This document shows positions 51,159 to 59,492 of a DNA stretch of 64,000 nucleotides, piece after piece (position 1 is the first letter of the stretch; the number at the start of each line of letters is the position of its first letter). The position numbers and the translations under genes are program-made. The DNA comes from Aliisedimentitalea scapharcae (GTDB taxonomy: Bacteria > Pseudomonadota > Alphaproteobacteria > Rhodobacterales > Rhodobacteraceae). The DNA lies in NCBI RefSeq assembly GCF_045277565.1, contig NZ_CP123584.1, positions 3,038,001 through 3,102,000 of the forward strand. The letters are read 5' to 3'. The notes under the pieces are model-generated. The model ran no database searches and was not told where the DNA came from. It saw only the letters and a program-made list of their open reading frames with translations.

Positions 51159-53269
51159 CAGTGCGCTCCTCCGCCGATCGACATCCAGGTGACCAGGGCA
51201 GCAATACCCAGCACCATCCAGAAGGCATATGTGAAGATGAAACCCGACTGTGCGCGACCGGCGAGGCGGGTAAAGAAGGGAACGATCCCCATCGCGACCC
51301 CATTCAGGAAGCCGTCGATGGTATTGCCGTCACCGCGCTTCCACAGGAAGCGGCCAATGGCCAAAGCGGGTTTGACAAAGATCGCGTCATACAGCTCGTC
51401 AAAGTACCATTTGTTCAAAAGGAACTGATAGAGCGGCTGGAAGTTGGTGGCCAACCGATGCGGCAGCGACGGGTTCCAGATATAGAACCACATGGCCATG
51501 ATCAGACCGCCCAGCATCGCAACAAACGGCGACACCTTGACCCAAGCCGGAGCCGCGTGCGCGTCGTCCAGAACATGGTTGTCGGGAGCAAAATACAGCG
51601 CACCTTCACCCGGCTTGCCCGCAAACACCATGTGATGATCACCGGCTGCTGCAACGTCACCGCCGCCGCCGTGGCCATCATCTGTTGTTGCTTCTTCGCC
51701 ATGCCCGGTGTCCGTACCGTGGCCTTCGGCCCCTGCTTCGGCAACCGGAATTCCATAGAACTTGCCCACTTGGTCGGCGTGACCAAAGAACGAGCCGTAC
51801 CACAGCATCCCCGAGAAGATTGCCCCCAGCGCCAGAACCCCCAGCGGGATCAACATGGTCATCGGGCTTTCATGCGCGTGATCATGCGTGTGCTTGTCGC
51901 CGCGCGGTGTGCCAAAGAAGGTCATGAAGATCAAACGCCAGCTGTAGAAGGACGTGAATGCAGCAGCTGTCACCAACAGCCAGAAGCCATAGGAGGATCC
52001 GCCCGCATAGGCGCTTTCGATAATCGCGTCCTTGGACAGGAAACCGGCAAACCCAATGGTGGTCATCGGAATACCAACGCCCGTGATGGCCAGCGTGCCG
52101 ATCATCATCGCCCAATAGGTATAAGGAATTTTCGAACGCAGACCGCCATAGTTGCGCATGTCCTGTTCGTGATGCATCGCGTGGATGACCGACCCGGCCC
52201 CCAGGAACAACATCGCCTTGAAAAAGGCGTGCGTGAACAGGTGGAACATGGCCGCGCTATACATGCCGACACCGGCAGCAACGAACATATAGCCCAGCTG
52301 CGAACAGGTCGAATAGGCGATCACGCGTTTGATGTCGTTCTGCACCAGGCCGACAGTGGCGGCAAAGAATGCCGTGGTTGCGCCAAGCACAGTGATGAAC
52401 GCAGTGGCCGTTTCGGCGTATTCCATCAGCGGCGACATGCGGCAGACCAGGAATACACCCGCGGTCACCATGGTCGCGGCGTGGATCAGCGCCGACACAG
52501 GCGTCGGACCTTCCATCGCGTCCGGCAACCAGGTGTGCAGGATCAGCTGAGCCGATTTACCCATCGCGCCGATGAACAGCAGGATGCAAACCAGATCAGC
52601 TGCGTTCCAGTCGGTCCACAGGAAGTTGACAACCGTCTCGTCCAGCACCGGAGCAGCGGCAAAAATGTCGCTCAGGTTGATGCTGTCAGTCAGGAAGAAC
52701 AGGGCAAAGATCCCCAGCGCAAAGCCAAAGTCACCAACCCGGTTGACGATGAACGCTTTCATCGCGGCAGCGTTGGCCGTCGGCTTGCGATAGTAGAACC
52801 CGATCAGCAGATATGACGCAACGCCCACACCTTCCCAGCCAAAGAACATCTGAACCAGATTGTCCGAGGTGACCAGCATCAGCATGGCAAAGGTAAAGAA
52901 CGACAGATACGCAAAGAAGCGCGGCTTATAGCTTTCGCCCGGACGCCACTGTGGATCGTCGGCCATATAGCCAAACGAATACAGGTGAACCAGCGACGAT
53001 ACCGTGGTGATCACGATCAGCATGATCGCCGTCAGGCGGTCCAGACGGATCGACCAGGAGGTCGACAACGACCCGCTTTCGATCCAGCGCAGGATTTCGA
53101 TCGTCTGCGTGTGCCCGTCAAAGGTCAGGAACACGACCCAGCTGAGCAAAGCCGACAGGAACAGCAGACCGGTGGCGGTCCACATGGCGGCCTTTTCGCC
53201 GATGAACTTCCAGCCGAACCCGCACAGAAGCGAGCCCACCAGAGGGGCAAAGAGGAGTGTGGTTTCCAT
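51158..53269 (-). CDS. nuoL: NADH-quinone oxidoreductase subunit L
   Basis: Largest antiporter-like subunit; its C-terminal lateral helix joins the other pumping modules. The 703-aa protein has KSAQLILHTWLPDAMEGPTPVSALIHAATMVTAGV, DIKRVIAYSTCSQLGYM and the final amphipathic helix around WYFDELYDAIFVKPALAIG. Hydrophilic insertions rich in His, Gly and Asp lie at about 51660-51740 (GHGTDTGHGEE...GHGGGG) and 51870-51900 (HTHDHAHE), in a loop towards the C-terminus. Otherwise the length is as usual in this clade. Confidence 0.97.
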   Translation of the reverse strand: METTLLFAPLVGSLLCGFGWKFIGEKAAMWTATGLLFLSALLSWVVFLTFDGHTQTIEILRWIESGSLSTSWSIRLDRLTAIMLIVITTVSSLVHLYSFGYMADDPQWRPGESYKPRFFAYLSFFTFAMLMLVTSDNLVQMFFGWEGVGVASYLLIGFYYRKPTANAAAMKAFIVNRVGDFGFALGIFALFFLTDSINLSDIFAAAPVLDETVVNFLWTDWNAADLVCILLFIGAMGKSAQLILHTWLPDAMEGPTPVSALIHAATMVTAGVFLVCRMSPLMEYAETATAFITVLGATTAFFAATVGLVQNDIKRVIAYSTCSQLGYMFVAAGVGMYSAAMFHLFTHAFFKAMLFLGAGSVIHAMHHEQDMRNYGGLRSKIPYTYWAMMIGTLAITGVGIPMTTIGFAGFLSKDAIIESAYAGGSSYGFWLLVTAAAFTSFYSWRLIFMTFFGTPRGDKHTHDHAHESPMTMLIPLGVLALGAIFSGMLWYGSFFGHADQVGKFYGIPVAEAGAEGHGTDTGHGEEATTDDGHGGGGDVAAAGDHHMVFAGKPGEGALYFAPDNHVLDDAHAAPAWVKVSPFVAMLGGLIMAMWFYIWNPSLPHRLATNFQPLYQFLLNKWYFDELYDAIFVKPALAIGRFLWKRGDGNTIDGFLNGVAMGIVPFFTRLAGRAQSGFIFTYAFWMVLGIAALVTWMSIGGGAH

Positions 53270-53276
53270 GATGTCC

Positions 53277-53582
53277 TTACCCCTTCATCACGTTGATGTC
53301 TTCGACCGCGATCGTTCCGCGGTTCCGGAAGAAACAGACCAGAATGGCCAGGCCAATGGCGGCCTCGGCCGCGGCCACGGTCAGAACAAAGAGCGTAAAG
53401 ACCTGCCCCACCAGATCGCCCAAAAAGGACGAAAAGGCGACGAGGTTGATGTTCACTGCGAGCAGCATCAATTCGATGCTCATCAGCAGGATGATCACGT
53501 TCTTGCGGTTCAGGAAGAGACCGAAGATGCCGATGACGAACAAAGTCGCCGCGACGGTTAGATAATGTTCAAGTCCGATCAT
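53277..53582 (-). CDS. nuoK: NADH-quinone oxidoreductase subunit K
   Basis: Small 101-aa, three-helix subunit of the membrane arm. It has LTVAATLFVIGIFGLFLNRKNVIILLMSIELMLLAVNINLVAFSSF, with the conserved glutamates of helices 2 and 3 (IELML and AAAEAAIGLA) implicated in proton transfer. It is placed between nuoJ and nuoL with 4-7-base gaps. Confidence 0.97.
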   Translation of the reverse strand: MIGLEHYLTVAATLFVIGIFGLFLNRKNVIILLMSIELMLLAVNINLVAFSSFLGDLVGQVFTLFVLTVAAAEAAIGLAILVCFFRNRGTIAVEDINVMKG

Positions 53583-53586
53583 TGCC

Positions 53587-54189
53587 TCAAAGCCCCTGCC
53601 CCGGTTTCACGTCCTTGAGTTCCATCGCGGTCGCCGGGTCACGCATCATCTGGGCGATGATATCCTGACGTTTGATGTCGGTGCGATGGCGCAGGGTCAG
53701 CACGATGGCGCCGATCATGGCGACCAGCAGGATCAGACCCGCCAGTTGGAACAGAAGGAAATATTGGTCGTAAATGATGAGGCCAAGCGCCTCGGTGTTG
53801 TGACGGTCGACGGGAACCGGCTGGGCCAGTTGCTCGGCAGCACCATGCGCGCTCTCCCAGGCACCAAATGCCATGACGAACTGCATCAGGATCACCAGAC
53901 CGATGAGCAGCGCCAATGGCATATAGCGGGCCATCTCGGCCTTCAGCTCGGCAAAGTCCACGTCCAGCATCATCACCACAAACAGGAACAGCACCGCGAC
54001 CGCGCCAACGTAAACGATGACCAGCAGCATGGCGACGAATTCCGCTCCCAGCAGAACAAACAGCCCCGCCGCAGAGATAAAGCTCAGGATCAGCCACAGC
54101 ACCGAATGCACAGGCTGACGGCTGATCACGGTGAACAGCCCGCCGGTGATGGCGCTGATGGCGAAGAGGTAAAAGGCAAATACGCTCAT
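53587..54189 (-). CDS. nuoJ: NADH-quinone oxidoreductase subunit J
   Basis: Five-helix membrane subunit of complex I. The 200-aa protein has SRQPVHSVLWLILSFISAAGLFVLLGAEFVAMLLVIVYVGAVAVLFLFVVMMLDV, typical of NuoJ, including the pi-bulge helix. The C-terminal ~50 residues are hydrophilic. Its start overlaps the end of the CMD-like gene by 4 bases (ATGA). Confidence 0.97.
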   Translation of the reverse strand: MSVFAFYLFAISAITGGLFTVISRQPVHSVLWLILSFISAAGLFVLLGAEFVAMLLVIVYVGAVAVLFLFVVMMLDVDFAELKAEMARYMPLALLIGLVILMQFVMAFGAWESAHGAAEQLAQPVPVDRHNTEALGLIIYDQYFLLFQLAGLILLVAMIGAIVLTLRHRTDIKRQDIIAQMMRDPATAMELKDVKPGQGL

Positions 54190-54605
54190 GTCTCATCGTC
54201 CCCTTTTTCGCCCATGGCCTCCTGCGCCAATTCCAGCGCCCGGGTCATGGCCGGGATGCCGGCAAACACCGACATCTGTCCGATCGCTTCCACGATCTCT
54301 TGTTTCTTGGCACCGGCCTCGACAGCGTGGCGCACGGTCTGACGCACGGCCGTGTCGGCCTGCGCGCCCTGCATGGTCAGCCCCGCCAGCGTCAGCAACA
54401 GGCGGGTCTTGGCATCCAGACCGTCCTTGTTGACGGTCTTGCCGAACATCATTTCCATGACCTCTTTGGGCATGGTCGGCCAGAGCGCCTCAAACCCCTT
54501 GAACGCGTCGGTGGGAGAGAATTTCTCCATCGCCGGGTTCATGGCTTTGGCCATCTCCTGGGCCTGGGCCATCATGGCCTCGAATGGGTTACGCGGATCT
54601 GTCAT
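54186..54605 (-). CDS. Carboxymuconolactone decarboxylase-like protein within the nuo operon
   Basis: A 139-aa helical protein with the CMD/AhpD fold pattern: DAKTRLLLTLAGLTMQGAQADTAVRQTVRHAVEAGAKKQEIVEAIGQMSVFAGIPAMTRALELAQEAMG. The protein has no cysteine, so the CxxC redox centre of AhpD is absent. The start (54605) overlaps the nuoI stop by 3-4 bases and its own stop overlaps nuoJ, so it is translationally embedded. Its task in complex I is unknown; assembly help is a guess. The frame upstream to 54788 is shadow of nuoI. Confidence 0.82.
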   Translation of the reverse strand: MTDPRNPFEAMMAQAQEMAKAMNPAMEKFSPTDAFKGFEALWPTMPKEVMEMMFGKTVNKDGLDAKTRLLLTLAGLTMQGAQADTAVRQTVRHAVEAGAKKQEIVEAIGQMSVFAGIPAMTRALELAQEAMGEKGDDET

Positions 54606-55096
54606 CGGTACGGCGCGTCTATTTCCAGATTGCGGGCAATCTCGGCTTCCCAGCGGTCGCCGTTGGCCAACAGCTTGTCCTTGTCGTAAAACAGCTCTTC
54701 GCGCGTTTCGGTGGCAAATTCGAAATTCGGCCCCTCGACAATCGCATCCACCGGGCAGGCTTCCTGACAGAAGCCACAGTAGATGCATTTGGTCATGTCG
54801 ATGTCATAGCGCGTGGTGCGGCGGCTGCCATCATCACGGGGTTCCGCGTCGATGGTGATTGCCTGCGCCGGGCAGATCGCTTCGCACAGTTTGCAGGCAA
54901 TGCAGCGTTCTTCGCCATTGGGATAGCGGCGCAGCGCGTGTTCACCGCGGAACCGGGGCGACAACGGCCCCTTTTCATGCGGATAATTCAGCGTTGCCTT
55001 GGGGGCAAAGAAGTACTTCAGCCCCAATTTCATGCCGACCCAAAAATCCTGAAGCAGGAAATATTTGGCGGCGCGGGTATAGTCGATGTTCGCCAT
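54602..55096 (-). CDS. nuoI: NADH-quinone oxidoreductase subunit I
   Basis: Peripheral-arm iron-sulfur subunit passing electrons to N2. The 164-aa protein has two [4Fe-4S] motifs, CIACKLCEAICPAQA and CIYCGFCQEACPVDA, preceded by the N-terminal amphipathic helix region NIDYTRAAKYFLLQDFWVGM. 3 bases separate it from nuoH upstream, and it overlaps the CMD-like gene. Confidence 0.98.
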   Translation of the reverse strand: MANIDYTRAAKYFLLQDFWVGMKLGLKYFFAPKATLNYPHEKGPLSPRFRGEHALRRYPNGEERCIACKLCEAICPAQAITIDAEPRDDGSRRTTRYDIDMTKCIYCGFCQEACPVDAIVEGPNFEFATETREELFYDKDKLLANGDRWEAEIARNLEIDAPYR

Positions 55097-55099
55097 TGA

Positions 55100-56137
55100 T
55101 CAGCCCCCCACGGTCCAGCGGGCGAAGATGCCCCAGAACCAGTCAAATTTTGCAGCAAAGGATACGAACACGACCCAGAACAGCGAGAACGGCAGGAATA
55201 CTTTCCACCCCAGACGCATCAGCTGGTCATAGCGGTACCGCGGCGTGATCGCCTTGACCATTGCGAAGAGGAAGAAGAAGAACGCCATCTTGCCCACCAT
55301 CCACAGGACGCCATCAGGCAGACCCGGGATCGGCGACAGCCAACCACCAAAGAACAGCAGCGAGATCAGCGCGCACATCAGGAAGATCGCGATGTATTCA
55401 CCAGCCATGAACAGCAGGAACATGGTAGCGGAATATTCCACCTGGTAGCCCGCGACCAGTTCGGATTCCGCTTCGGGAAGGTCGAACGGTGGGCGATTGG
55501 TTTCGGCCAGCGCCGAGATGAAAAACAGGAACACCATCGGGAAATGCGGGATCCAGTACCAGTTCAGCAGACCCAGGTTACCGTCCTGCGCACGCACGAT
55601 GTCACCAAAGTTCATCGAGCCCGTAGAGATGATTACCCCAACAATGATCAAACCGATCGAGACCTCATACGAGATCATCTGAGCCGCAGATCGCAACGAA
55701 CCAAGGAACGGATATTTCGAGTTCGACGCCCAACCGCCCATGATCACGCCGTATACCTCGAGCGAGGAAACCGCAAAAACATAGAGGATCGCAACGTTGA
55801 TATCCGACAGCACCCAGCCGTCGTTGAACGGGATCACCGCCCAGGCGATCATGGCCAGCACAAAGCTGGTCAATGGCGCAAGAATGAACACAGAGCGGTC
55901 GGCACCGGCGGGAATAACCACCTCTTTGACCACATATTTCAGCGCGTCCGCCACCGATTGCAGGATGCCAAAGACCCCCACAACATTGGGGCCGCGCCGC
56001 ATTTGAACAGCGGCCCAGATCTTGCGGTCGCCATAGACAAGAAACAGCAGCGAAATCATGACAAAGGCAACAACAGCAAGCACTTGCGCCAGTATCAAAA
56101 TGGCGATGCCGCCTGGGGTGTTAAAGAAATCAGCCAT
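55100..56137 (-). CDS. nuoH: NADH-quinone oxidoreductase subunit H
   Basis: Forms the quinone chamber together with NuoB and NuoD and links the two arms. The 345-aa protein has eight hydrophobic segments; KIWAAVQMRRGPNVVGVFGILQSVADALKYVVKEVV and the cytosolic ALAETNRPPFDLPEAESELVAGYQVEYS with conserved Glu/Arg are diagnostic. It follows the small lipoprotein gene by 6 bases. Confidence 0.98.
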   Translation of the reverse strand: MADFFNTPGGIAILILAQVLAVVAFVMISLLFLVYGDRKIWAAVQMRRGPNVVGVFGILQSVADALKYVVKEVVIPAGADRSVFILAPLTSFVLAMIAWAVIPFNDGWVLSDINVAILYVFAVSSLEVYGVIMGGWASNSKYPFLGSLRSAAQMISYEVSIGLIIVGVIISTGSMNFGDIVRAQDGNLGLLNWYWIPHFPMVFLFFISALAETNRPPFDLPEAESELVAGYQVEYSATMFLLFMAGEYIAIFLMCALISLLFFGGWLSPIPGLPDGVLWMVGKMAFFFFLFAMVKAITPRYRYDQLMRLGWKVFLPFSLFWVVFVSFAAKFDWFWGIFARWTVGG

Positions 56138-56143
56138 AGGTCC

Positions 56144-56530
56144 TCACACCGTAGGTATTCCGTTTTCCTCGCAGTCCGCGACCACGACTTCGGCGTCGAT
56201 GGTGCGCAAACCGCGCGGCAGGGAGGGCGAGATGGTGTAGACAGCATCAGCGGTCCAAACGCCACCCTCTTCATTCAAATTTGTGCGCAAATGCCGCGCA
56301 AATCCGTAACCTCGGATCAACGCGTATTGCGCGGCTGCGCATTCAGCATAGTTATCTACATCGACGGGAGAATTTATGTCCGTCATCGACACATGAAACT
56401 GTACCAGATCACCCTCCAGCAGGCTGGTTTCAACTCCCTGATAGTTGGGAGAGAACCGCGTCACCTGATCTGACGGACCTGGTTCGCAGGCCGCCAACAG
56501 CAAGGGCGATATGATCGCTGCCCGGATCAT
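56144..56530 (-). CDS. Small lipoprotein within the nuo operon
   Basis: A 128-aa putative lipoprotein. The signal peptide is short and ends in LLLAACEPG (lipobox Cys at residue 15). The mature part has two Cys, VDNYAECAAAQYALIRGYGFARHL and VVADCEENG, possibly a disulfide, and a beta-rich segment (WTADAVYTIS). It sits between nuoG and nuoH: the ATG overlaps the nuoG stop by one base (TAATG). Related small proteins occur in rhodobacteral nuo operons, as far as I recall. Function unknown. Confidence 0.75.
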   Translation of the reverse strand: MIRAAIISPLLLAACEPGPSDQVTRFSPNYQGVETSLLEGDLVQFHVSMTDINSPVDVDNYAECAAAQYALIRGYGFARHLRTNLNEEGGVWTADAVYTISPSLPRGLRTIDAEVVVADCEENGIPTV

Positions 56531-58548
56531 TATTCGGCAGCGATCTTTTCGTTGTTGCGGGCTTTCGCTCCGGCCGACAGCTCGGCCATCAGTTCAGAGG
56601 CCCGCGCAATCGGGTTGGTCAGATAGAAATCCCGGACCGCGTTCACAAAGTCCGCCTTGCCCAAAGGCTCCAGCTCCAGCGCGTCGCCGTCGTTGGTTGG
56701 CACCTGATCGATTTGGGCCAGATGCGGCACCGCTTCGATCAAAGCCGTGCGCAGCTGCGCCAGCGAGTCAAACGGCAGGGTCGCGCCCAGTTCGGCGCTG
56801 AGGGCGCGCAGGATCGCCCAGTTTTCCTTGGCCTCGCCCGGGGCGAACCCGGCGCGCATGGCCAATTGCGGACGTCCTTCGGTGTTGACGAACAACCCGT
56901 TTTCTTCGGTATAGGCGGCCCCCGGCAGGATCACGTCGGCACGGTGTGCCCCGCGGTCCCCATGGCTGCCCTGATAGATCACGAATGCACCATCGCCGAT
57001 TTCGACTTCATCCGCGCCCAGGTTGTAAACAACCTCGGCCCCGTCGATGGCGGCCTCTACGCCGCCTTCGGTCACGGCACCGACGTCCATCGCACCGACA
57101 CGGCCCGCTGCAGTGTGCAGCACCAGCAGTTTGGATTCCGTGTCAGCGGCAAATTTTTGAGCGTGTGCCAGAACCGCCAGACCGTCGGCCTCGCGCAGGG
57201 CACCCTGCCCCACAATGACCAATGTCTCTTTGCCAATCGCGCCGGAATGATCGCCGCTGTGCAGCGCCTCAAGAGCGGCACGGTCGGTGCCCAGATGCGC
57301 ATAGTCATAGGTCAGGTCAACCGGCTGACCGACCAGCCCAATGTTGGCCCCATTCACCCAGGCCCGGCGAAGGCGTGAATTCAACACGGGTGCCTCGTCA
57401 CGCGGGTTGGTGCCGATCAGCATGATCGCCTTGGCACTGTCGATGTCTTCGATGGACGCCGTGCCGACATAGGCGGCGCGGTTGTCCAGCGGCAGACGCG
57501 CCTTGTCAGTGCGGCATTCGACCTTGCCGTCCAGTCCTTCGACCAGTTGTTTCAGCGCATATGCGGCCTCGGTCGGGACCAGGTCCCCGATCAAACCGGC
57601 GATCTTCTTGCCCTTCATGGCGGCCGCGGCGGCGGACAGCGCTTCGCCCCAGCTCGCTGGCTTCAACTTCCCATCGACCCGCACATAGGGACGGTCCAGA
57701 CGTTGGCGCCGCAGCCCATCCCAGACAAAACGGGTTTTGTCTGAAATCCACTCTTCATTCACGCCGTCATGGTTGCGCGGCAGGATGCGTTTGACTTCGC
57801 GGCCTTTGGTATCGACCCGGATGTTGGAGCCAAGCGCGTCCATCACGTCGATGGTTTCGGTCTTGGTCAATTCCCACGGGCGCGCGGTAAAGGCATAGGG
57901 TTTGGACGTCAGCGCGCCAACCGGGCACAGGTCAATGATGTTGCCCTGCATGTTGGAATTCAGCGTCTGGTTCAGATAGCTGGTGATTTCCGCGTCTTCG
58001 CCACGACCGGTCTGGCCCATCTGGTTGATCCCGGCCACTTCGGAGGTGAAGCGGACACAGCGGGTGCAGCTGATACAGCGCGTCATGGCGGTCGACACCA
58101 GCGGACCCAGGTCCAGATCGTCCACCGCGCGTTTGTGTTCCTTGAACCGGGACCCGGACAGGCCATAGGCCATTGCCTGATCCTGAAGGTCGCATTCGCC
58201 GCCCTGGTCGCAGATCGGGCAATCCAGCGGGTGGTTGATCAGCATGAATTCCATCACGCCTTCGCGGGCCTTTTTGACCATGGGCGAATTGGTTTTGACC
58301 ACCGGCGCCTGACCTTCGGGACCGGGGCGCAGGTCACGCACCTGCATGGCACAGGAGGCGGCGGGTTTGGGCGGGCCGCCCACGACTTCGACCAGACACA
58401 TCCGGCAGTTGCCAGCAATCGACAAACGCTCGTGATAACAGAAACGCGGAATTTCCACGCCTGCTTCTTCACACGCCTGGATCAGGGTCATTGCCCCGTC
58501 CACTTCGATCTCGGTTCCGTCAATATTGATCTTGCGGAGGTCAGACAT
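56530..58548 (-). CDS. nuoG: NADH-quinone oxidoreductase subunit G
   Basis: Iron-sulfur protein of the NADH module. The 672-aa protein has an N-terminal [2Fe-2S] set (CYHERLSIAGNCRMCLVEV), the His-Cys3 [4Fe-4S] motif HPLDCPICDQGGECDLQDQ and a further cluster CISCTRCVRF, then a molybdopterin-oxidoreductase-like region with an inactive fold. Total length is that of alphaproteobacterial NuoG. It is preceded by the DUF5333 gene, 3 bases away. Confidence 0.97.
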   Translation of the reverse strand: MSDLRKINIDGTEIEVDGAMTLIQACEEAGVEIPRFCYHERLSIAGNCRMCLVEVVGGPPKPAASCAMQVRDLRPGPEGQAPVVKTNSPMVKKAREGVMEFMLINHPLDCPICDQGGECDLQDQAMAYGLSGSRFKEHKRAVDDLDLGPLVSTAMTRCISCTRCVRFTSEVAGINQMGQTGRGEDAEITSYLNQTLNSNMQGNIIDLCPVGALTSKPYAFTARPWELTKTETIDVMDALGSNIRVDTKGREVKRILPRNHDGVNEEWISDKTRFVWDGLRRQRLDRPYVRVDGKLKPASWGEALSAAAAAMKGKKIAGLIGDLVPTEAAYALKQLVEGLDGKVECRTDKARLPLDNRAAYVGTASIEDIDSAKAIMLIGTNPRDEAPVLNSRLRRAWVNGANIGLVGQPVDLTYDYAHLGTDRAALEALHSGDHSGAIGKETLVIVGQGALREADGLAVLAHAQKFAADTESKLLVLHTAAGRVGAMDVGAVTEGGVEAAIDGAEVVYNLGADEVEIGDGAFVIYQGSHGDRGAHRADVILPGAAYTEENGLFVNTEGRPQLAMRAGFAPGEAKENWAILRALSAELGATLPFDSLAQLRTALIEAVPHLAQIDQVPTNDGDALELEPLGKADFVNAVRDFYLTNPIARASELMAELSAGAKARNNEKIAAE

Positions 58549-58551
58549 GGT

Positions 58552-58956
58552 CTATTTCGCCCTCAGTAACACGCCGATCGCGCTGTTTTTTTCGATTTCC
58601 GTACGTCCGAACGCACAGAAGGTTTCCGGGTTTTCATAGGACACGCCGCTGTTGCGCAGCAGCGTCTCTCCCTTGGCCCGCATCCGGGCCTTTTCAGTAT
58701 CAGATTCGATGTAGGCGCGGATTTCCGCGTCCGCATATCCCAACGCATTGGCCCGCGACCGCAGGCGACGCAGTTCGCCAATCCCCTTGAACAGGCGGGC
58801 ACTGATGCTGTCACAGTGATCGGCGACCTCCTTGGCCATGGCGATGGCAAACAGGGGATCTTCGATTTCAGGCACGTCGCTGAGCGGTGGTTTTGCCGCA
58901 GCGGACATCGGGCTGACCGCCATCAGGGCCGCCATCAGGGCAATAAGACGCAACAT
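58552..58956 (-). CDS. DUF5333 family secreted protein within the nuo operon
   Basis: A 134-aa protein with a signal peptide (MLRLIALMAALMAVSPMSAAAK) and an alpha-helical mature part (DPLFAIAMAKEVADHCDSISARLFKGIGELRRLRSRANALGY...ETFCAFGRTEIE). Two Cys could form a disulfide. It resembles the DUF5333 family of Rhodobacteraceae. The start at 58956 has AAGGAGAG a few bases upstream. Position between the 59055 lipoprotein gene and nuoG suggests a periplasmic role in complex I assembly or none related; unproven. Confidence 0.8.
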   Translation of the reverse strand: MLRLIALMAALMAVSPMSAAAKPPLSDVPEIEDPLFAIAMAKEVADHCDSISARLFKGIGELRRLRSRANALGYADAEIRAYIESDTEKARMRAKGETLLRNSGVSYENPETFCAFGRTEIEKNSAIGVLLRAK

Positions 58957-59054
58957 CACACTCTCCTTGGTTCGGGAGAGCCAATCACCAGCCTCACAGC
59001 CGTTGCTATTCAATAGCAAAGCCCCGACAGGCCCGGGATATGCCGGAATTCCGC

Positions 59055-59447
59055 TCATGACACACAGGTTCCGCGCAGGCTCAACACGTCATTGACGATC
59101 TGCAAGTCATCCACCTGATCCAACGGATGTACCGCCCATTCAATCTTGTGCGGTCCAAAGTTCTCGATGCAGTATTTGGTGCCTTCGTGGTGCCCAGCCT
59201 TGCCAGCCCCAGTTCTGGACTGAGACGCGCGTTTCACCTCGACGGTAAAGTTTTCCAGATCTGTTTTCTTGTCGACCGGTTTGCTTTTGGCCGAGAAAAT
59301 GAACCCGTCATAGCGCTGGCGACGGTTTTCGTTCTTAAAGGTGCCACAGCTGGACAGGACAAAAGTGCCAACCAGAACAGCCGCTGCCGCGCAGGCAAAC
59401 CGTGTCGGGCCTCCGGTCGAATGTGTCTGTGTTGCACTCATGGTCAT
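59055..59447 (-). CDS. Putative lipoprotein of unknown function within the nuo operon
   Basis: A 130-aa protein with a signal peptide ending in LSSC (Cys at about residue 34), so probably a lipoprotein. The mature part has charged stretches (RRQRYDGFIFSAKSKPVDKKTDLENFTVEVKRASQS) and two more Cys. No named family was recognised. A second in-frame ATG two codons in is an equal start. It lies between nuoF and the DUF5333 gene on the same strand. Confidence 0.7.
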   Translation of the reverse strand: MTMSATQTHSTGGPTRFACAAAAVLVGTFVLSSCGTFKNENRRQRYDGFIFSAKSKPVDKKTDLENFTVEVKRASQSRTGAGKAGHHEGTKYCIENFGPHKIEWAVHPLDQVDDLQIVNDVLSLRGTCVS

Positions 59448-59492
59448 TTTCCGTGTTGCCGTCGTTGTTCAGATACGTCGAAACGATACGTC

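Noticed and set aside
51161..52816. 551-aa plus-strand open frame
   Set aside because: Antisense to nuoL; composition (His, Arg, Gln) is that of a shadow frame.
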